From Clostridia bacterium (GTDB lineage: Bacteria; Bacillota; Clostridia; Christensenellales; CAG-138), in NCBI GenBank assembly GCA_030527115.1, contig JAUNBM010000007.1, positions 19,890 through 60,901 on the forward strand: DNA of 41,012 nucleotides. Direction: 5' to 3'. Position 1 is the first letter of the stretch, and each line of letters starts with the position of its first letter. Position numbers and translations under genes: made by a program. Of the stretch, positions 31,601 through 40,357 are shown piece after piece. A model generated the notes under the pieces. The model was not told the DNA's origin. It ran no database searches and saw only the letters and a list, made by a program, of their open reading frames with translations.

Positions 31601-32055
31601 AGGGACATAATCAGCTCCCGGGGCTCAATCACATCGCCCGTCTGCGCGCTCCTTATCAGCTCAACAAAAGCCTCCTTTGGCGCAAGCAACTCCGTTAGCG
31701 CCGCCGCGCTCGCAACGATACAGCAGGGAATGGACAGCGCAAGGCAGAGAAGCGATGAAAGCCTTTGCGCGCGTCGCTCCTCGGAAACCGCCTGCACGTT
31801 TACAAGCGGCATCTCCCGCGGCAGATACAGCTGTGCAGAGGTATAGGCCGAAAGCTCGCCGTGCAACTTCACCGCATCCAGCTCGCCCGCAGTTACATAC
31901 AGAACCGTGCGCTCCCGCGCAAGCGAAGCTAAAAGCGGCGCACGATGGCCCTCCGGCGACCCGAATACCGCAACCGTTCCGCCGCCCGCGTTCAGCGTTT
32001 CGCTAAGATGGATATAGTTGGCGTCCGTGGACAGATAGTTGAGCAGGCTATTCAT
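28618..32055 (-). CDS. mfd: Transcription-repair coupling factor Mfd
   Basis: A 1145-residue DNA translocase that removes RNA polymerase stalled at lesions and recruits UvrA. Domains in order: UvrB-like N-terminal part (about 1-350, including [26 protein letters not shown]), the RNA polymerase interaction domain (about 475-540, [21 protein letters not shown]), helicase domain with Walker A [12 protein letters not shown] near 630 and DEEHRFGV near 727, second RecA fold with [20 protein letters not shown] and [14 protein letters not shown], and the C-terminal TRCF domain ([26 protein letters not shown]). ATG overlaps the pth stop by four bases. Normal length. Confidence 0.97.
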   Translation of the reverse strand: [1145 protein letters not shown]

Positions 32056-32621
32056 CTGTCCGCGTTCCCGTTGAATCGCGCCTGCGCCTCCTCAAGGCTT
32101 CCCGAAACAATCAGCCTCGCCGCTTCGGCGGCGTTTTTAAATGCGGGGTTCAAAAGCTCCAGCTCCTGACGCGAGGGCTTTTTCAGCACATAATCCTTTA
32201 AAACGAGGGAATCGTCCCGCCCCACTCCTATCCGAATCCGCGGGAAAGCGTCGCTTCCAACACAGCTGATGATCGACTTCATCCCCTTGTGCGTTCCGGC
32301 GGAACCCCGGGCGCGGATTCTCAAAGCGCCCACTTGCAGGTCAATATCGTCGTATATCACTATCAGGCGGTCGAGCGGCAGGCGGTAGAAATGCACGGCC
32401 TGCTGAACGGCGTCGCCGGAGAGATTCATATAGGTTTGCGGCTTTAGAAGCAAAACGCGCTCGCCCCCGATTGCGCCCTCGCCATACAGGGAGGAGAAGC
32501 CCTTTTGCTTAATCTTGATTCCCGCCTTTGCCGCCAGCTCGTCCAAAGCCATAAACCCCGCGTTATGCCGGCTTTTTTTATAGGACAGTCCGGGATTTCC
32601 CAGTCCAGCGATAATGAACAT
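32052..32621 (-). CDS. pth: Peptidyl-tRNA hydrolase
   Basis: A 189-residue enzyme that releases peptides from prematurely dropped peptidyl-tRNA; essential in many bacteria. Active-site elements: GLGNPG with Asn about 9, RHNAGF with the catalytic His about 19, KPQTYMNLSG with Asn about 66, and IYDDIDL with Asp. Length is standard. The start has AAGGAGGAAACT upstream. It lies just after a TGCTATAAT promoter element and overlaps mfd; the pth-mfd pairing is widespread in Firmicutes. Confidence 0.97.
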   Translation of the reverse strand: MFIIAGLGNPGLSYKKSRHNAGFMALDELAAKAGIKIKQKGFSSLYGEGAIGGERVLLLKPQTYMNLSGDAVQQAVHFYRLPLDRLIVIYDDIDLQVGALRIRARGSAGTHKGMKSIISCVGSDAFPRIRIGVGRDDSLVLKDYVLKKPSRQELELLNPAFKNAAEAARLIVSGSLEEAQARFNGNADR

Positions 32622-32653
32622 AGTTTCCTCCTTGTCTCGTTTCGCCTCCGGCT

Positions 32654-32662
32654 ATTATAGCA
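32654..32662 (-). promoter_or_regulatory. Extended -10 promoter of pth-mfd
   Basis: Minus strand TGCTATAAT (32662-32654), directly after the rsmF-type gene stop. The -35 region is weak (TGCTTT at 17 bases). It gives pth-mfd its own start point. Confidence 0.65.
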
Positions 32663-33877
32663 TCATTCCGCAGAAAAAAGCAGTCCTCGGGGCAAATGAT
32701 TTTTTATCCCCTCCGCGCCCGCCTTTCCCAGCCCCAGCGCCAGCCCCTCATAGCGCAAAACGCACCAGCCCTTCTTAGCCGGAACATCGAGCGTTTCGCC
32801 CCTAAGATAGCGCATCGCCTCGCTTTTGCAAAGCTCGACCGTGTTTTCGTGCTTCGCCCCCGCCGCCATCGCGCTCGCATGAGAGGGGACGAAAACCTTG
32901 CCGCGCCTTTCCCCCAGCAACAGCCCCGCCCGAATCAGCTTCAGCTTGTCCAGCGAAAAGGGCATGGCGGGGAGCAAAAACACCCGCCCGTCGGGAAGAT
33001 TGGAAACCACCGGCTCGCAAAACTCGTCCTTTCTAAGCCTCCCCTCCCTTTTTAAAACCGCAACGAACTGTCCCTCGCCCGTGCAGGTATGAGGGTAGAG
33101 CCGCCGGGAGCTTATGAGCGAAAAATCGCGCCGACGTGCCAAAAAGTCCTCGATTACCCCCTCGTTCTCCTCCCGCGAGAACGTGCAGGTGGAGTATACC
33201 AGCAGTCCGCCCGCCTTCAGCGCCTTCTCCGCCTGCGCCAATATCTCCTTCTGCCTTACAGCGCAGGCAAGAACGTGCCGCTTGGACCAGTCCAAAATGG
33301 CGCGCTCATCCTTGCGAAACATCCCCTCTCCGGAGCAGGGAGCGTCGATTAGCACCGCGTCGAACGAGTCCCTCAGCCGCTCGCACAGCGCCGCCGGCTC
33401 CATGCCGGTTACAATCGCGTTGGTCACGCCGAGCCTTTCGAGATTGTTCACGAGCGGACGGACGCGCGCCCTTTGCGGCTCGTTTGCCACTATTAGCCCG
33501 CTTCCGTTTAAATATGCCGCCGCCTGCCCCGCCTTGCCTCCCGGCGCGGCGCACAGATCGAGGACGCACATGCCCTCCCTTATCCCGAGCAGGCTCGCCG
33601 GAAGCTGGGCGGACGCCTCCTGCATATAAAACGCGCCACAATGATGCAGGATGCTCCTTCCTGCAAAAAAACCGGGCGGCGCTAAAAAACCTTCGTCGAC
33701 TATCCCGTTCGGAATCAGCCCCTCTATTCGGCCCGTTACCTCGTCTGCGCTGACTTTCAGCGTATTGACCCGCAAGCTCCGCTTGGGCGGCTCGCTCATC
33801 GCCTCGCAATAAAGCGGAAACTCGCTTCCCAAAAGCTCCCGCATCCGGCCAATATAGTCCTCCGGCAGGGGAATCAC
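32663..33877 (-). CDS. RsmB/NOP2-family RNA cytosine-5 methyltransferase (RsmF-like)
   Basis: A 404-residue SAM-dependent rRNA or tRNA m5C methyltransferase. The N-terminal cap (PPKRSLRVNTLKVS) leads into the Rossmann domain: SAM motif VLDLCAAPGGKAGQAAA near 105, DAPCSGEGMFRKD with the motif IV cysteine near 178, and YSTCTFSREENE with the catalytic motif VI cysteine near 228. The C-terminal third (about 280-404) resembles the RsmF/YebU RNA-binding extension (GWCVLRYEGLALGLGKAG). The exact target (16S position or tRNA) is uncertain. It overlaps addA by four bases and closes the thpR-addB-addA unit. Confidence 0.92.
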   Translation of the reverse strand: MIPLPEDYIGRMRELLGSEFPLYCEAMSEPPKRSLRVNTLKVSADEVTGRIEGLIPNGIVDEGFLAPPGFFAGRSILHHCGAFYMQEASAQLPASLLGIREGMCVLDLCAAPGGKAGQAAAYLNGSGLIVANEPQRARVRPLVNNLERLGVTNAIVTGMEPAALCERLRDSFDAVLIDAPCSGEGMFRKDERAILDWSKRHVLACAVRQKEILAQAEKALKAGGLLVYSTCTFSREENEGVIEDFLARRRDFSLISSRRLYPHTCTGEGQFVAVLKREGRLRKDEFCEPVVSNLPDGRVFLLPAMPFSLDKLKLIRAGLLLGERRGKVFVPSHASAMAAGAKHENTVELCKSEAMRYLRGETLDVPAKKGWCVLRYEGLALGLGKAGAEGIKNHLPRGLLFSAE

Positions 33878-36800
33878 AGCAAAACCTCCTCATGAGCGCG
33901 AAGCATGACTACATATTTATCCCGAATTGGGATATCGGTAAGTTCGCTCAACGCCTTGGCATATAGCTCAAGCTGGCGGCTATGCGCCATTGCGGCGGCT
34001 CGAACCTCGCCCCTTACATAGTCGGTCTTATAATCCAACAGCACCCAGCCGCCGTCCTCTAAGAAACAGCAGTCGATTATTCCCTGTACCAGCACCGTCT
34101 CGGTGGATTCCACACCGTACAGCTCGTTTGCGCCGACCGCATAGGTAAACGAAAGCTCATGCTCCGCACGAACGGAATTTTGAAGCCTGCGATAGAGCGG
34201 GGACGAGAGAAACCACAGCACGTCCTCGGCATATGCGTCCCTAAACGGAGCCTGCGCTAAAAGCTCAACGAGTTCCTCCCTCGACGCGCCCCTGCTCCCT
34301 ATATGCCGAAGCAGGGCGTGGGTTGCGCTCCCGCGCGCGAGCGCCCCGGGCGCGCCCTTTTCTCCGGTTTCAGCCGGCGGCTTCGGCTCCTCAAGCCCGC
34401 CGAGAGCCGTGACCGAGGTTTTGGTTCTGTATCCGGCGGCAGCCTTATAGGGATATTCCCATTCAAGCCTTGCTTTTAGAGCCGCCAAAATCCCCGCATC
34501 GGCTTTTGGTCTCGCTTCGTCAACGGGCGTTCGCTCAAAAGCGGAAAACTCGGCCTTGTCGTGCGTCTCTATCGGCAGATAGTCGTTGAGGCAGAGCCTC
34601 AGCCAATCCAGATGGCTGGTGGAGGAACTAAGCCTTGCCAGCGAGGCGGGCGCGGGCATTTGTACGGCTTCAAAGGCGTTTTTCATACTGCCAACCATGA
34701 AAAGCTCGCGCTTGGCGCGGGTCATGGCGACATACAAGAGCCGCGTCTCCTCCTCGATTAAGCTCTTTCGCGCCTCCTTTTTTAAAACTTCAAATCGAAG
34801 CGGCTCATAGCGCACGCGCTTGATTGGATCGACAAAGCGCATCGAAATCCCATAGCTGCTGTTGAGCCTCAGCACCTCCTGAGGCCCCCTGTTGCCGAAG
34901 CCTGCCTCCAGGTTGCCTAAAAACACCACGGGAAATTCCAAACCCTTCGCCCGGTGCATGGTCATAATTCTAACGACGTTGCTTTGCGCCGTCTGCGAAG
35001 CGCCGGTCTTTGCGTTTTTCTCAACGCTTTCGAGGTATTCTAAAAACTCCGTTATCCCGCCGCCCATCGAGGCGTCGAATTCCGCCGCCCGGTCGATCAG
35101 CGCGTTCAAATTCGCCTGGCGCTGAGCGCCCCCAAAAACCGCTCCCACCTCGTCATAGAAGCTCGTTTCATCGAAAATCTCCGCTATCAGCTCGCTCAAG
35201 GTGCAAAGTCCGCTCTCCCTCTTTAGCCGGTCGAGCATATTCAAAAAGCCCACGGCCTTCTCCTCGTTGCGCTCCTCCGCCGCGAGCAGGCAGTCGAGAA
35301 TATCCCCATCGGGACGTCCTATGCGAAGCCGGGCAAGCTCCTCGTCGGAAAAATTGCCGAACGGCGAGCGCATAACGGACAGCAACGGAATATCCTGCCG
35401 CCGGTTATCTATGAGCCGCAACAGGTTGATTGCAATTTTGACCTCCATGGTGTCGAAATAGCCCCCGGAAGCCTGTGCGTATGCCGGAATGCCCTGCAAC
35501 GCGAGCGTCCGCACCCATTGATTAGCGTGAGTCATGTTTCTAAGCAGAATCACAAAGTCGCGGTATTCATAGTTGTTGCTTTCGATTCGCTCGGCTATGG
35601 TCTTTGCCACGAGCTTCGCCTGAAATTCGCTGTTTTTCAGCTCGTCGCCGTCGCGCTCGCTCGCGCTCTCTATCAGATGGAGCGAAACCCGCCCTTCGGG
35701 CTGTTCCATCCCTGCCTTCAGCGCCGAAGCCTCGTCATAATCGAGGGGCGAGATGGGCCGCCGCATCAGCTTTTTAAACACATGGTTGGCGGCGTTTAAA
35801 ACCTGCTCGCTGCTTCGGAAATTCTCCGAAAGCTCCACCCTTTGATATTCCGAAAGCTTATTCAAAAACAGCCTCGGCTCGGCCTGACGGAAGCCGTATA
35901 TCGACTGTTTGACGTCGCCCACCAAGAAGATGTTCCCGCCCCGGCTTACCGCCTGCAAAATTGCCTCCTGAACATGGTTCCCATCCTGGTACTCATCGAC
36001 GATTATCTCCCTGATCCTTTCGCGGTATTCGTCCCGAATCCGCTCGTCCTTCAATACCTTAAGCGCCATATGCTCCAGGTCGGAAAAATCCAAAACCTGC
36101 TTCTGTTCCTTCATCGCGGAATAGACCTCGGCAAACTTTACCGTCAGCCGTTGCAGAGCCCTCAATCCGGTTGCCGCCCGCTTTTGCAACCTTGCCTGCT
36201 CGTTGATATCGCCCAGCCGCTTTTGCTGGCGGCGAATCACCCGCTTCACCTCGTCCCGCGCATTCTGAACCGGCTTTTTATCGGCGTCGGTCGTGCCCTT
36301 CGGAAAGCGGAGGGTGTCAAAGGGAACCGCCTCGCACGCCTCCATGTAATCTTCCAGCCTCGTTTGAATCAGCGCGGCGCCGATCCTTGCCAGTTCGTCG
36401 TCGAGCAGCGCCCTTTGAACCTCCATCGCAGGAGACAACGTTCGCCGCGCCGCTTTGAAGTCCTCCGCCGCCAAATACAGCTCCTCGCAATAAAGTTCCA
36501 AGAGCCGCTCCTTATCGCGCAGAAGGCCCGCCTCGTCCTCCGTCTCCGATACTGCCGCCTCCAGCCAGTTCAAGGGCTCGGGGAGCGCGGACAAAAACTC
36601 ATAGAGCCGCTGTGCCGCCGCCGAAGCCGCCGCCTCGGAATCAAAGCTTGCCACAAGCCTCCGGTAGGTCTCCGCCTCCCCGGCCGCCAGCTCGCCAAGC
36701 GCCCTGTCCATGGCTTCGGCGCGCATAACCTTGCTCTCGCCCTCCTCCATCGTTCGTCCAGCCGGAGAAAGCCGGGCGGCTTGAAAATGCCGCGTGATTA

Positions 36801-37119
36801 CCCGCCGGCAAAACGAATGTATCGTGGAAATATTGCTTGAGCCGATGCTGTCCGCCTGTTCGGCAAGAAAGCGCTTCGTTTCGGGATCCCGCTCCGCCCT
36901 TGCCGCCGCCTGCAGGGACGCGGCTATCCGCTCCTTCATCTCCGCCGCCGCCGCCCGTGTAAACGTTAAAACGAGCATCGCGGAGAGCGGAACCCGCTTC
37001 ATGCAGAGCCGCACCACCCGCTCGGTCAAAACCGCAGTCTTGCCCGCGCCCGCCGCCGCCGAAACTATTCCGTTGCCGCTAAGCTCGATTGCTCTTTGCT
37101 GTGCGTTCGTCCACCTCAT
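33874..37119 (-). CDS. addA: ATP-dependent helicase/nuclease subunit A
   Basis: A 1081-residue AddA, the 3'-5' helicase and nuclease of the AddAB complex that processes double-strand breaks for RecA. Q-motif RWTNAQQRAI and Walker A AAAGAGKTAVL (about 21-31) start the protein. UvrD-type motifs follow: IVDEYQDGNHVQEAI, LVGDVKQSIYGFRQAEP, VRIMTMHRAKGLEFPVVFLG and LLYVAMTRAKRELF. The C-terminal RecB-type nuclease shows GGWVLLDYKTDYV. It is somewhat shorter than the Bacillus protein (about 1230). I start it at ATG 37119, overlapping the addB stop (ATGA); a frame to 37341 is only the addB shadow. Confidence 0.96.
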   Translation of the reverse strand: MRWTNAQQRAIELSGNGIVSAAAGAGKTAVLTERVVRLCMKRVPLSAMLVLTFTRAAAAEMKERIAASLQAAARAERDPETKRFLAEQADSIGSSNISTIHSFCRRVITRHFQAARLSPAGRTMEEGESKVMRAEAMDRALGELAAGEAETYRRLVASFDSEAAASAAAQRLYEFLSALPEPLNWLEAAVSETEDEAGLLRDKERLLELYCEELYLAAEDFKAARRTLSPAMEVQRALLDDELARIGAALIQTRLEDYMEACEAVPFDTLRFPKGTTDADKKPVQNARDEVKRVIRRQQKRLGDINEQARLQKRAATGLRALQRLTVKFAEVYSAMKEQKQVLDFSDLEHMALKVLKDERIRDEYRERIREIIVDEYQDGNHVQEAILQAVSRGGNIFLVGDVKQSIYGFRQAEPRLFLNKLSEYQRVELSENFRSSEQVLNAANHVFKKLMRRPISPLDYDEASALKAGMEQPEGRVSLHLIESASERDGDELKNSEFQAKLVAKTIAERIESNNYEYRDFVILLRNMTHANQWVRTLALQGIPAYAQASGGYFDTMEVKIAINLLRLIDNRRQDIPLLSVMRSPFGNFSDEELARLRIGRPDGDILDCLLAAEERNEEKAVGFLNMLDRLKRESGLCTLSELIAEIFDETSFYDEVGAVFGGAQRQANLNALIDRAAEFDASMGGGITEFLEYLESVEKNAKTGASQTAQSNVVRIMTMHRAKGLEFPVVFLGNLEAGFGNRGPQEVLRLNSSYGISMRFVDPIKRVRYEPLRFEVLKKEARKSLIEEETRLLYVAMTRAKRELFMVGSMKNAFEAVQMPAPASLARLSSSTSHLDWLRLCLNDYLPIETHDKAEFSAFERTPVDEARPKADAGILAALKARLEWEYPYKAAAGYRTKTSVTALGGLEEPKPPAETGEKGAPGALARGSATHALLRHIGSRGASREELVELLAQAPFRDAYAEDVLWFLSSPLYRRLQNSVRAEHELSFTYAVGANELYGVESTETVLVQGIIDCCFLEDGGWVLLDYKTDYVRGEVRAAAMAHSRQLELYAKALSELTDIPIRDKYVVMLRAHEEVLL

Positions 37120-40100
37120 GTCTCGTCCCTCCCCACGATATCCGCTATGCGCTTGGGCGCAACCATGCGCGTCCTTCCGCCCAGCTCGGGATCGAAGCGG
37201 CATACCGAGAGATAGGGGCAGTAGTCGCAAGCGCTCTTTGTGGGATAAACCCGCGCCTCGCCCGTGTACATTCGGTCTACGGTTGCCGAAGCCACCACGG
37301 TGGCAAGCTCGACTATATGGTTCAGCTCCTCGCGACTGCAAACCGCGCCCGAAGCGGCTCCGTCCTTGAAGCTGAGGCCGCCGATATATTCCGATTTTTT
37401 GTTGCGTATCCTTTCGGTCGCCTCAATCGCTACCTCGTCGGAAGCGGTAACGCCGTACAGCCTGTGAACCGCGTCCTCCTCCTGCTCCGAATCCGATACC
37501 GGCATGGTCGTCGGCATATAATACATTCCCGCCCCCTCGCCGCCGAGGCTTTTTGCCGCCTTTAAGTACAGCGGAAGCTGTAAGGTCTCGCCGCTCTCAA
37601 TCTTCTCCGGCTCAAGCTTTCGGTTTCCCAGCTTGTAATCCACCACGCGAAGCAGGGTTTCCCCCTCTACCTCGGCAAAGTCGATGCGGTCAACTATTCC
37701 CCTAAGCTCAACCGGACGGCCGCCGTCGGTCGTCAGCCGGATGGGCGGGAGCTTGTCGCCCCCGAACCGAAACTCGGTTTTGAGCGGGGCAAAGGCGGAC
37801 AGCCGAACCTGCTTTGCTATGGAACGGCAGGCGAGTTTTATCCTTATTTCGAGCAGGAACAGCGATTCCTTGAGCCGGACATTCCTGAGCAATATCCCGT
37901 CGTTATGCGCTTCGACCCTCGCCGGCAAAAGCCCGTCCACTATGGCGTCGGCGCGCTCGTCGTCGATTTCGTTCCAGTCGAGATTGTTTTCCTTTATATA
38001 CTTAACAAAAGCGTCGAGAACCTCGTGAACGAAGGAGCCGACGTCCTTCAAGTCCTCCTTCGCAACCTTCCGCTCCTCGGCCTTTAGCCCATAGTTTCCA
38101 AAATGGGCGAAGGGACACCTGTTGAACTGCTCCAGGCGGCTCGCGCTCATCCTGACGCTTTTACCGTAGAGCGTTTCCGCAGTCGCTCTCCCAAGCGCGG
38201 CGGGCGAGAAGTTCAAAAGCTCCCCGGATAGGATTCGCAACAGCGTGAGCCTGTAGCTCTCATCGTTTGAAAACGCCTCGATAAGCGCGGGCAACAGCTC
38301 CGTGTGCGCGCCCTCCCTGCCATAGAGCCGGTACTCGCTTATCAGCCGCGAAAACGCCGTGCTACGGCACAGCGGCAACTCGGTTTCGTCGGCCCTTCCG
38401 ATGGTCAGATTCGGAAAGATGCTCCTCAGCCGCGCTATCAACAGCGACGGCGACAGCGCCTCCCCGGCATTGGAGGCGGCAAAGGTCAAACACAGCCGCT
38501 CCCTTGCCCTCGTAAGCAGGGAATACAGCTCCAACCTGTCATTTTGGGCGCGGGCGTAGGCGTCGTTCCAAACCGGAAGCCCCAGTTCCTCCATCCTGCC
38601 CAGCTCCGCATCGCCAAGGATTTCATCGTCGCTTTGCGCGCGAGGAAAACTGCCCTCGTTGACCCCGATGATAAAGAGCGTGTCCCGGCTGAGCAGGCGG
38701 CTTCGCTCCACATCTCCGAGCGTCACAGCGTCAAAGCTGTCGGGCACAACCCCGATATCGTAAGCCGCCATGCCCTGCTCCGTCATGGTTAAAAACTCCG
38801 CCATCGAAACCGAAACACCGCCCAGAATCACCTCAAGCTGAGCGAACAGCTCCGACAGGACGCTTTGTATCTGCAGGAGCAACTGCGCCTTCGCACCCCG
38901 CCCCTCGGACTGCAGTTCCTCGGCGCGCATATTAAGCGTTTCAAAGAAGCCGGTATCCTCCAGATAGCCCAAAACCGCCCGCGTCTTGTCCGCCACGGTT
39001 TTATTGAGCAAGCCCTCGTGCAACCTGGAGAGCGGCTCTATCAGCTCCGCCCGCACCTTCTCCGCCTCCGCAGGTATCTCCCCAAAGTCGAACGGCTTAA
39101 TCAGCGCGGAGCCGAAAATCCCGTAACGCAAAACATAGTTTTCAAATATTTCCACCTCGCTCAAGTCGAGGCGCAAAAAGCCGCTCTTGGCGAGCGCGAG
39201 AACATTCTTTATATTATAGCCCCCGCTTGCGGCGCGGATGGCAAGAAGGACGAACCGGGCGGCGGGCTGAACGCCGAGCGGCGCGCGCGCGTCATAGAAC
39301 AGCGGGATACCCCGCTTCAAAAAGGCTCGCCTGATTAGCTCTCCGTAGTTGGAAAGATCCGGGCAAATAACGGCAATATCGCGGTATCTTTTGCCCTCGC
39401 GGACGCGCTTTAGCACCATATCCGCTATAAATCCCGCCTCACTGCGCCGATCGGGGAGGGTGAATAGCGAAATCTCGCCGGAGTCCTCCAAAAAGGCCTG
39501 CGGCTCCGATGCAAACAGGAAGCGCTCCATATGGTCGAGCGCGCCGCATATTTGTTTAGACGGCATATCGACAAACGCAACCGGAACGGACTGTTGGACG
39601 GCAAGGGCAACGAGCCTGTCCCGCGCCCGCATATCGGGCTGAAACAGCGGCTCGTCCGCCTGTGGGTCGATTCGGAGCGAAATTGTAACCCGCGCGCTTT
39701 GGCTGAGCAACAGCTCCATAAAATCGTAGACCGCCCGGCTCGGATTGTCAAACCCGTCTATGAAAAACTCCTTGCCTAAGTAGTGCGAACTGCAAAACCG
39801 CTCCGCCGCCAGGGCAAGCTCATCGTTGGCGGTCAGATACCGCGTTTGCAGATAGTCCTCGCTCGTCTCATACAGCAGGCAAATGTCGTGCAGTTTCTGA
39901 TACAGAAGCGAACGGGGCTCAAGTTCATCCAAAACGGCGCTCAGTTGTTGCGGGCTTATCTTCGCCTGCTTGAATTGGGAAATCAGCGCGTCTATCCTGT
40001 CGGCAAAGGCATTTTTTTGCGCGACCGCGCCATAGAGCAGAAGCTCCTCGCGGCGCTTGATTATCGCCCTGCGGATAACCATGTTCCTGCCCTGAGCGGA

Positions 40101-40346
40101 CAGATAGGGCAACGACTGCTCCGTCTCCGACAGGATTCGCTCGCAGAGCCGCGAAAAGCTCAAAACTTCGATTCCGAGCAGGCCCGAGAACTCCCGCGCA
40201 AGCTCGCGCTCCGTCTCAAAGGTGGCTTGTTCGGGAACGAGAAAGACGGCTTTCTTGCCCTGTTTCATGCACTCCAACAGACGTTTTTTCAAAAACGCTC
40301 GCTTGCCGCTGTTCGCCCTGCCCTGCACTATCAACAGTCCGCCCAT
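37116..40346 (-). CDS. addB: ATP-dependent helicase/nuclease subunit B
   Basis: A 1076-residue AddB, partner of AddA with an inactive helicase core, a Chi-scanning region and a second nuclease. The N-terminal P-loop reads GRANSGKR: the usual Ser/Thr after the lysine is Arg. The nuclease core contains LLRVVDYKLGNRKL. The Fe-S staple has its four cysteines, one in LEQFNRCPFAHFG near 755 and three in SACDYCPYLSVCRFD near the C terminus with C-x2-C-x5-C spacing. ATG 40346 follows GGGAGGAACG; a longer frame reaches into thpR. It lies 11 bases after thpR and is coupled to addA. Confidence 0.95.
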   Translation of the reverse strand: MGGLLIVQGRANSGKRAFLKKRLLECMKQGKKAVFLVPEQATFETERELAREFSGLLGIEVLSFSRLCERILSETEQSLPYLSAQGRNMVIRRAIIKRREELLLYGAVAQKNAFADRIDALISQFKQAKISPQQLSAVLDELEPRSLLYQKLHDICLLYETSEDYLQTRYLTANDELALAAERFCSSHYLGKEFFIDGFDNPSRAVYDFMELLLSQSARVTISLRIDPQADEPLFQPDMRARDRLVALAVQQSVPVAFVDMPSKQICGALDHMERFLFASEPQAFLEDSGEISLFTLPDRRSEAGFIADMVLKRVREGKRYRDIAVICPDLSNYGELIRRAFLKRGIPLFYDARAPLGVQPAARFVLLAIRAASGGYNIKNVLALAKSGFLRLDLSEVEIFENYVLRYGIFGSALIKPFDFGEIPAEAEKVRAELIEPLSRLHEGLLNKTVADKTRAVLGYLEDTGFFETLNMRAEELQSEGRGAKAQLLLQIQSVLSELFAQLEVILGGVSVSMAEFLTMTEQGMAAYDIGVVPDSFDAVTLGDVERSRLLSRDTLFIIGVNEGSFPRAQSDDEILGDAELGRMEELGLPVWNDAYARAQNDRLELYSLLTRARERLCLTFAASNAGEALSPSLLIARLRSIFPNLTIGRADETELPLCRSTAFSRLISEYRLYGREGAHTELLPALIEAFSNDESYRLTLLRILSGELLNFSPAALGRATAETLYGKSVRMSASRLEQFNRCPFAHFGNYGLKAEERKVAKEDLKDVGSFVHEVLDAFVKYIKENNLDWNEIDDERADAIVDGLLPARVEAHNDGILLRNVRLKESLFLLEIRIKLACRSIAKQVRLSAFAPLKTEFRFGGDKLPPIRLTTDGGRPVELRGIVDRIDFAEVEGETLLRVVDYKLGNRKLEPEKIESGETLQLPLYLKAAKSLGGEGAGMYYMPTTMPVSDSEQEEDAVHRLYGVTASDEVAIEATERIRNKKSEYIGGLSFKDGAASGAVCSREELNHIVELATVVASATVDRMYTGEARVYPTKSACDYCPYLSVCRFDPELGGRTRMVAPKRIADIVGRDET

Positions 40347-40357
40347 CGTTCCTCCCG

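Noticed and set aside
35842..36840. 332-residue plus-strand frame opposite addA
   Set aside because: Antisense shadow of helicase motifs, with no promoter or ribosome binding site.
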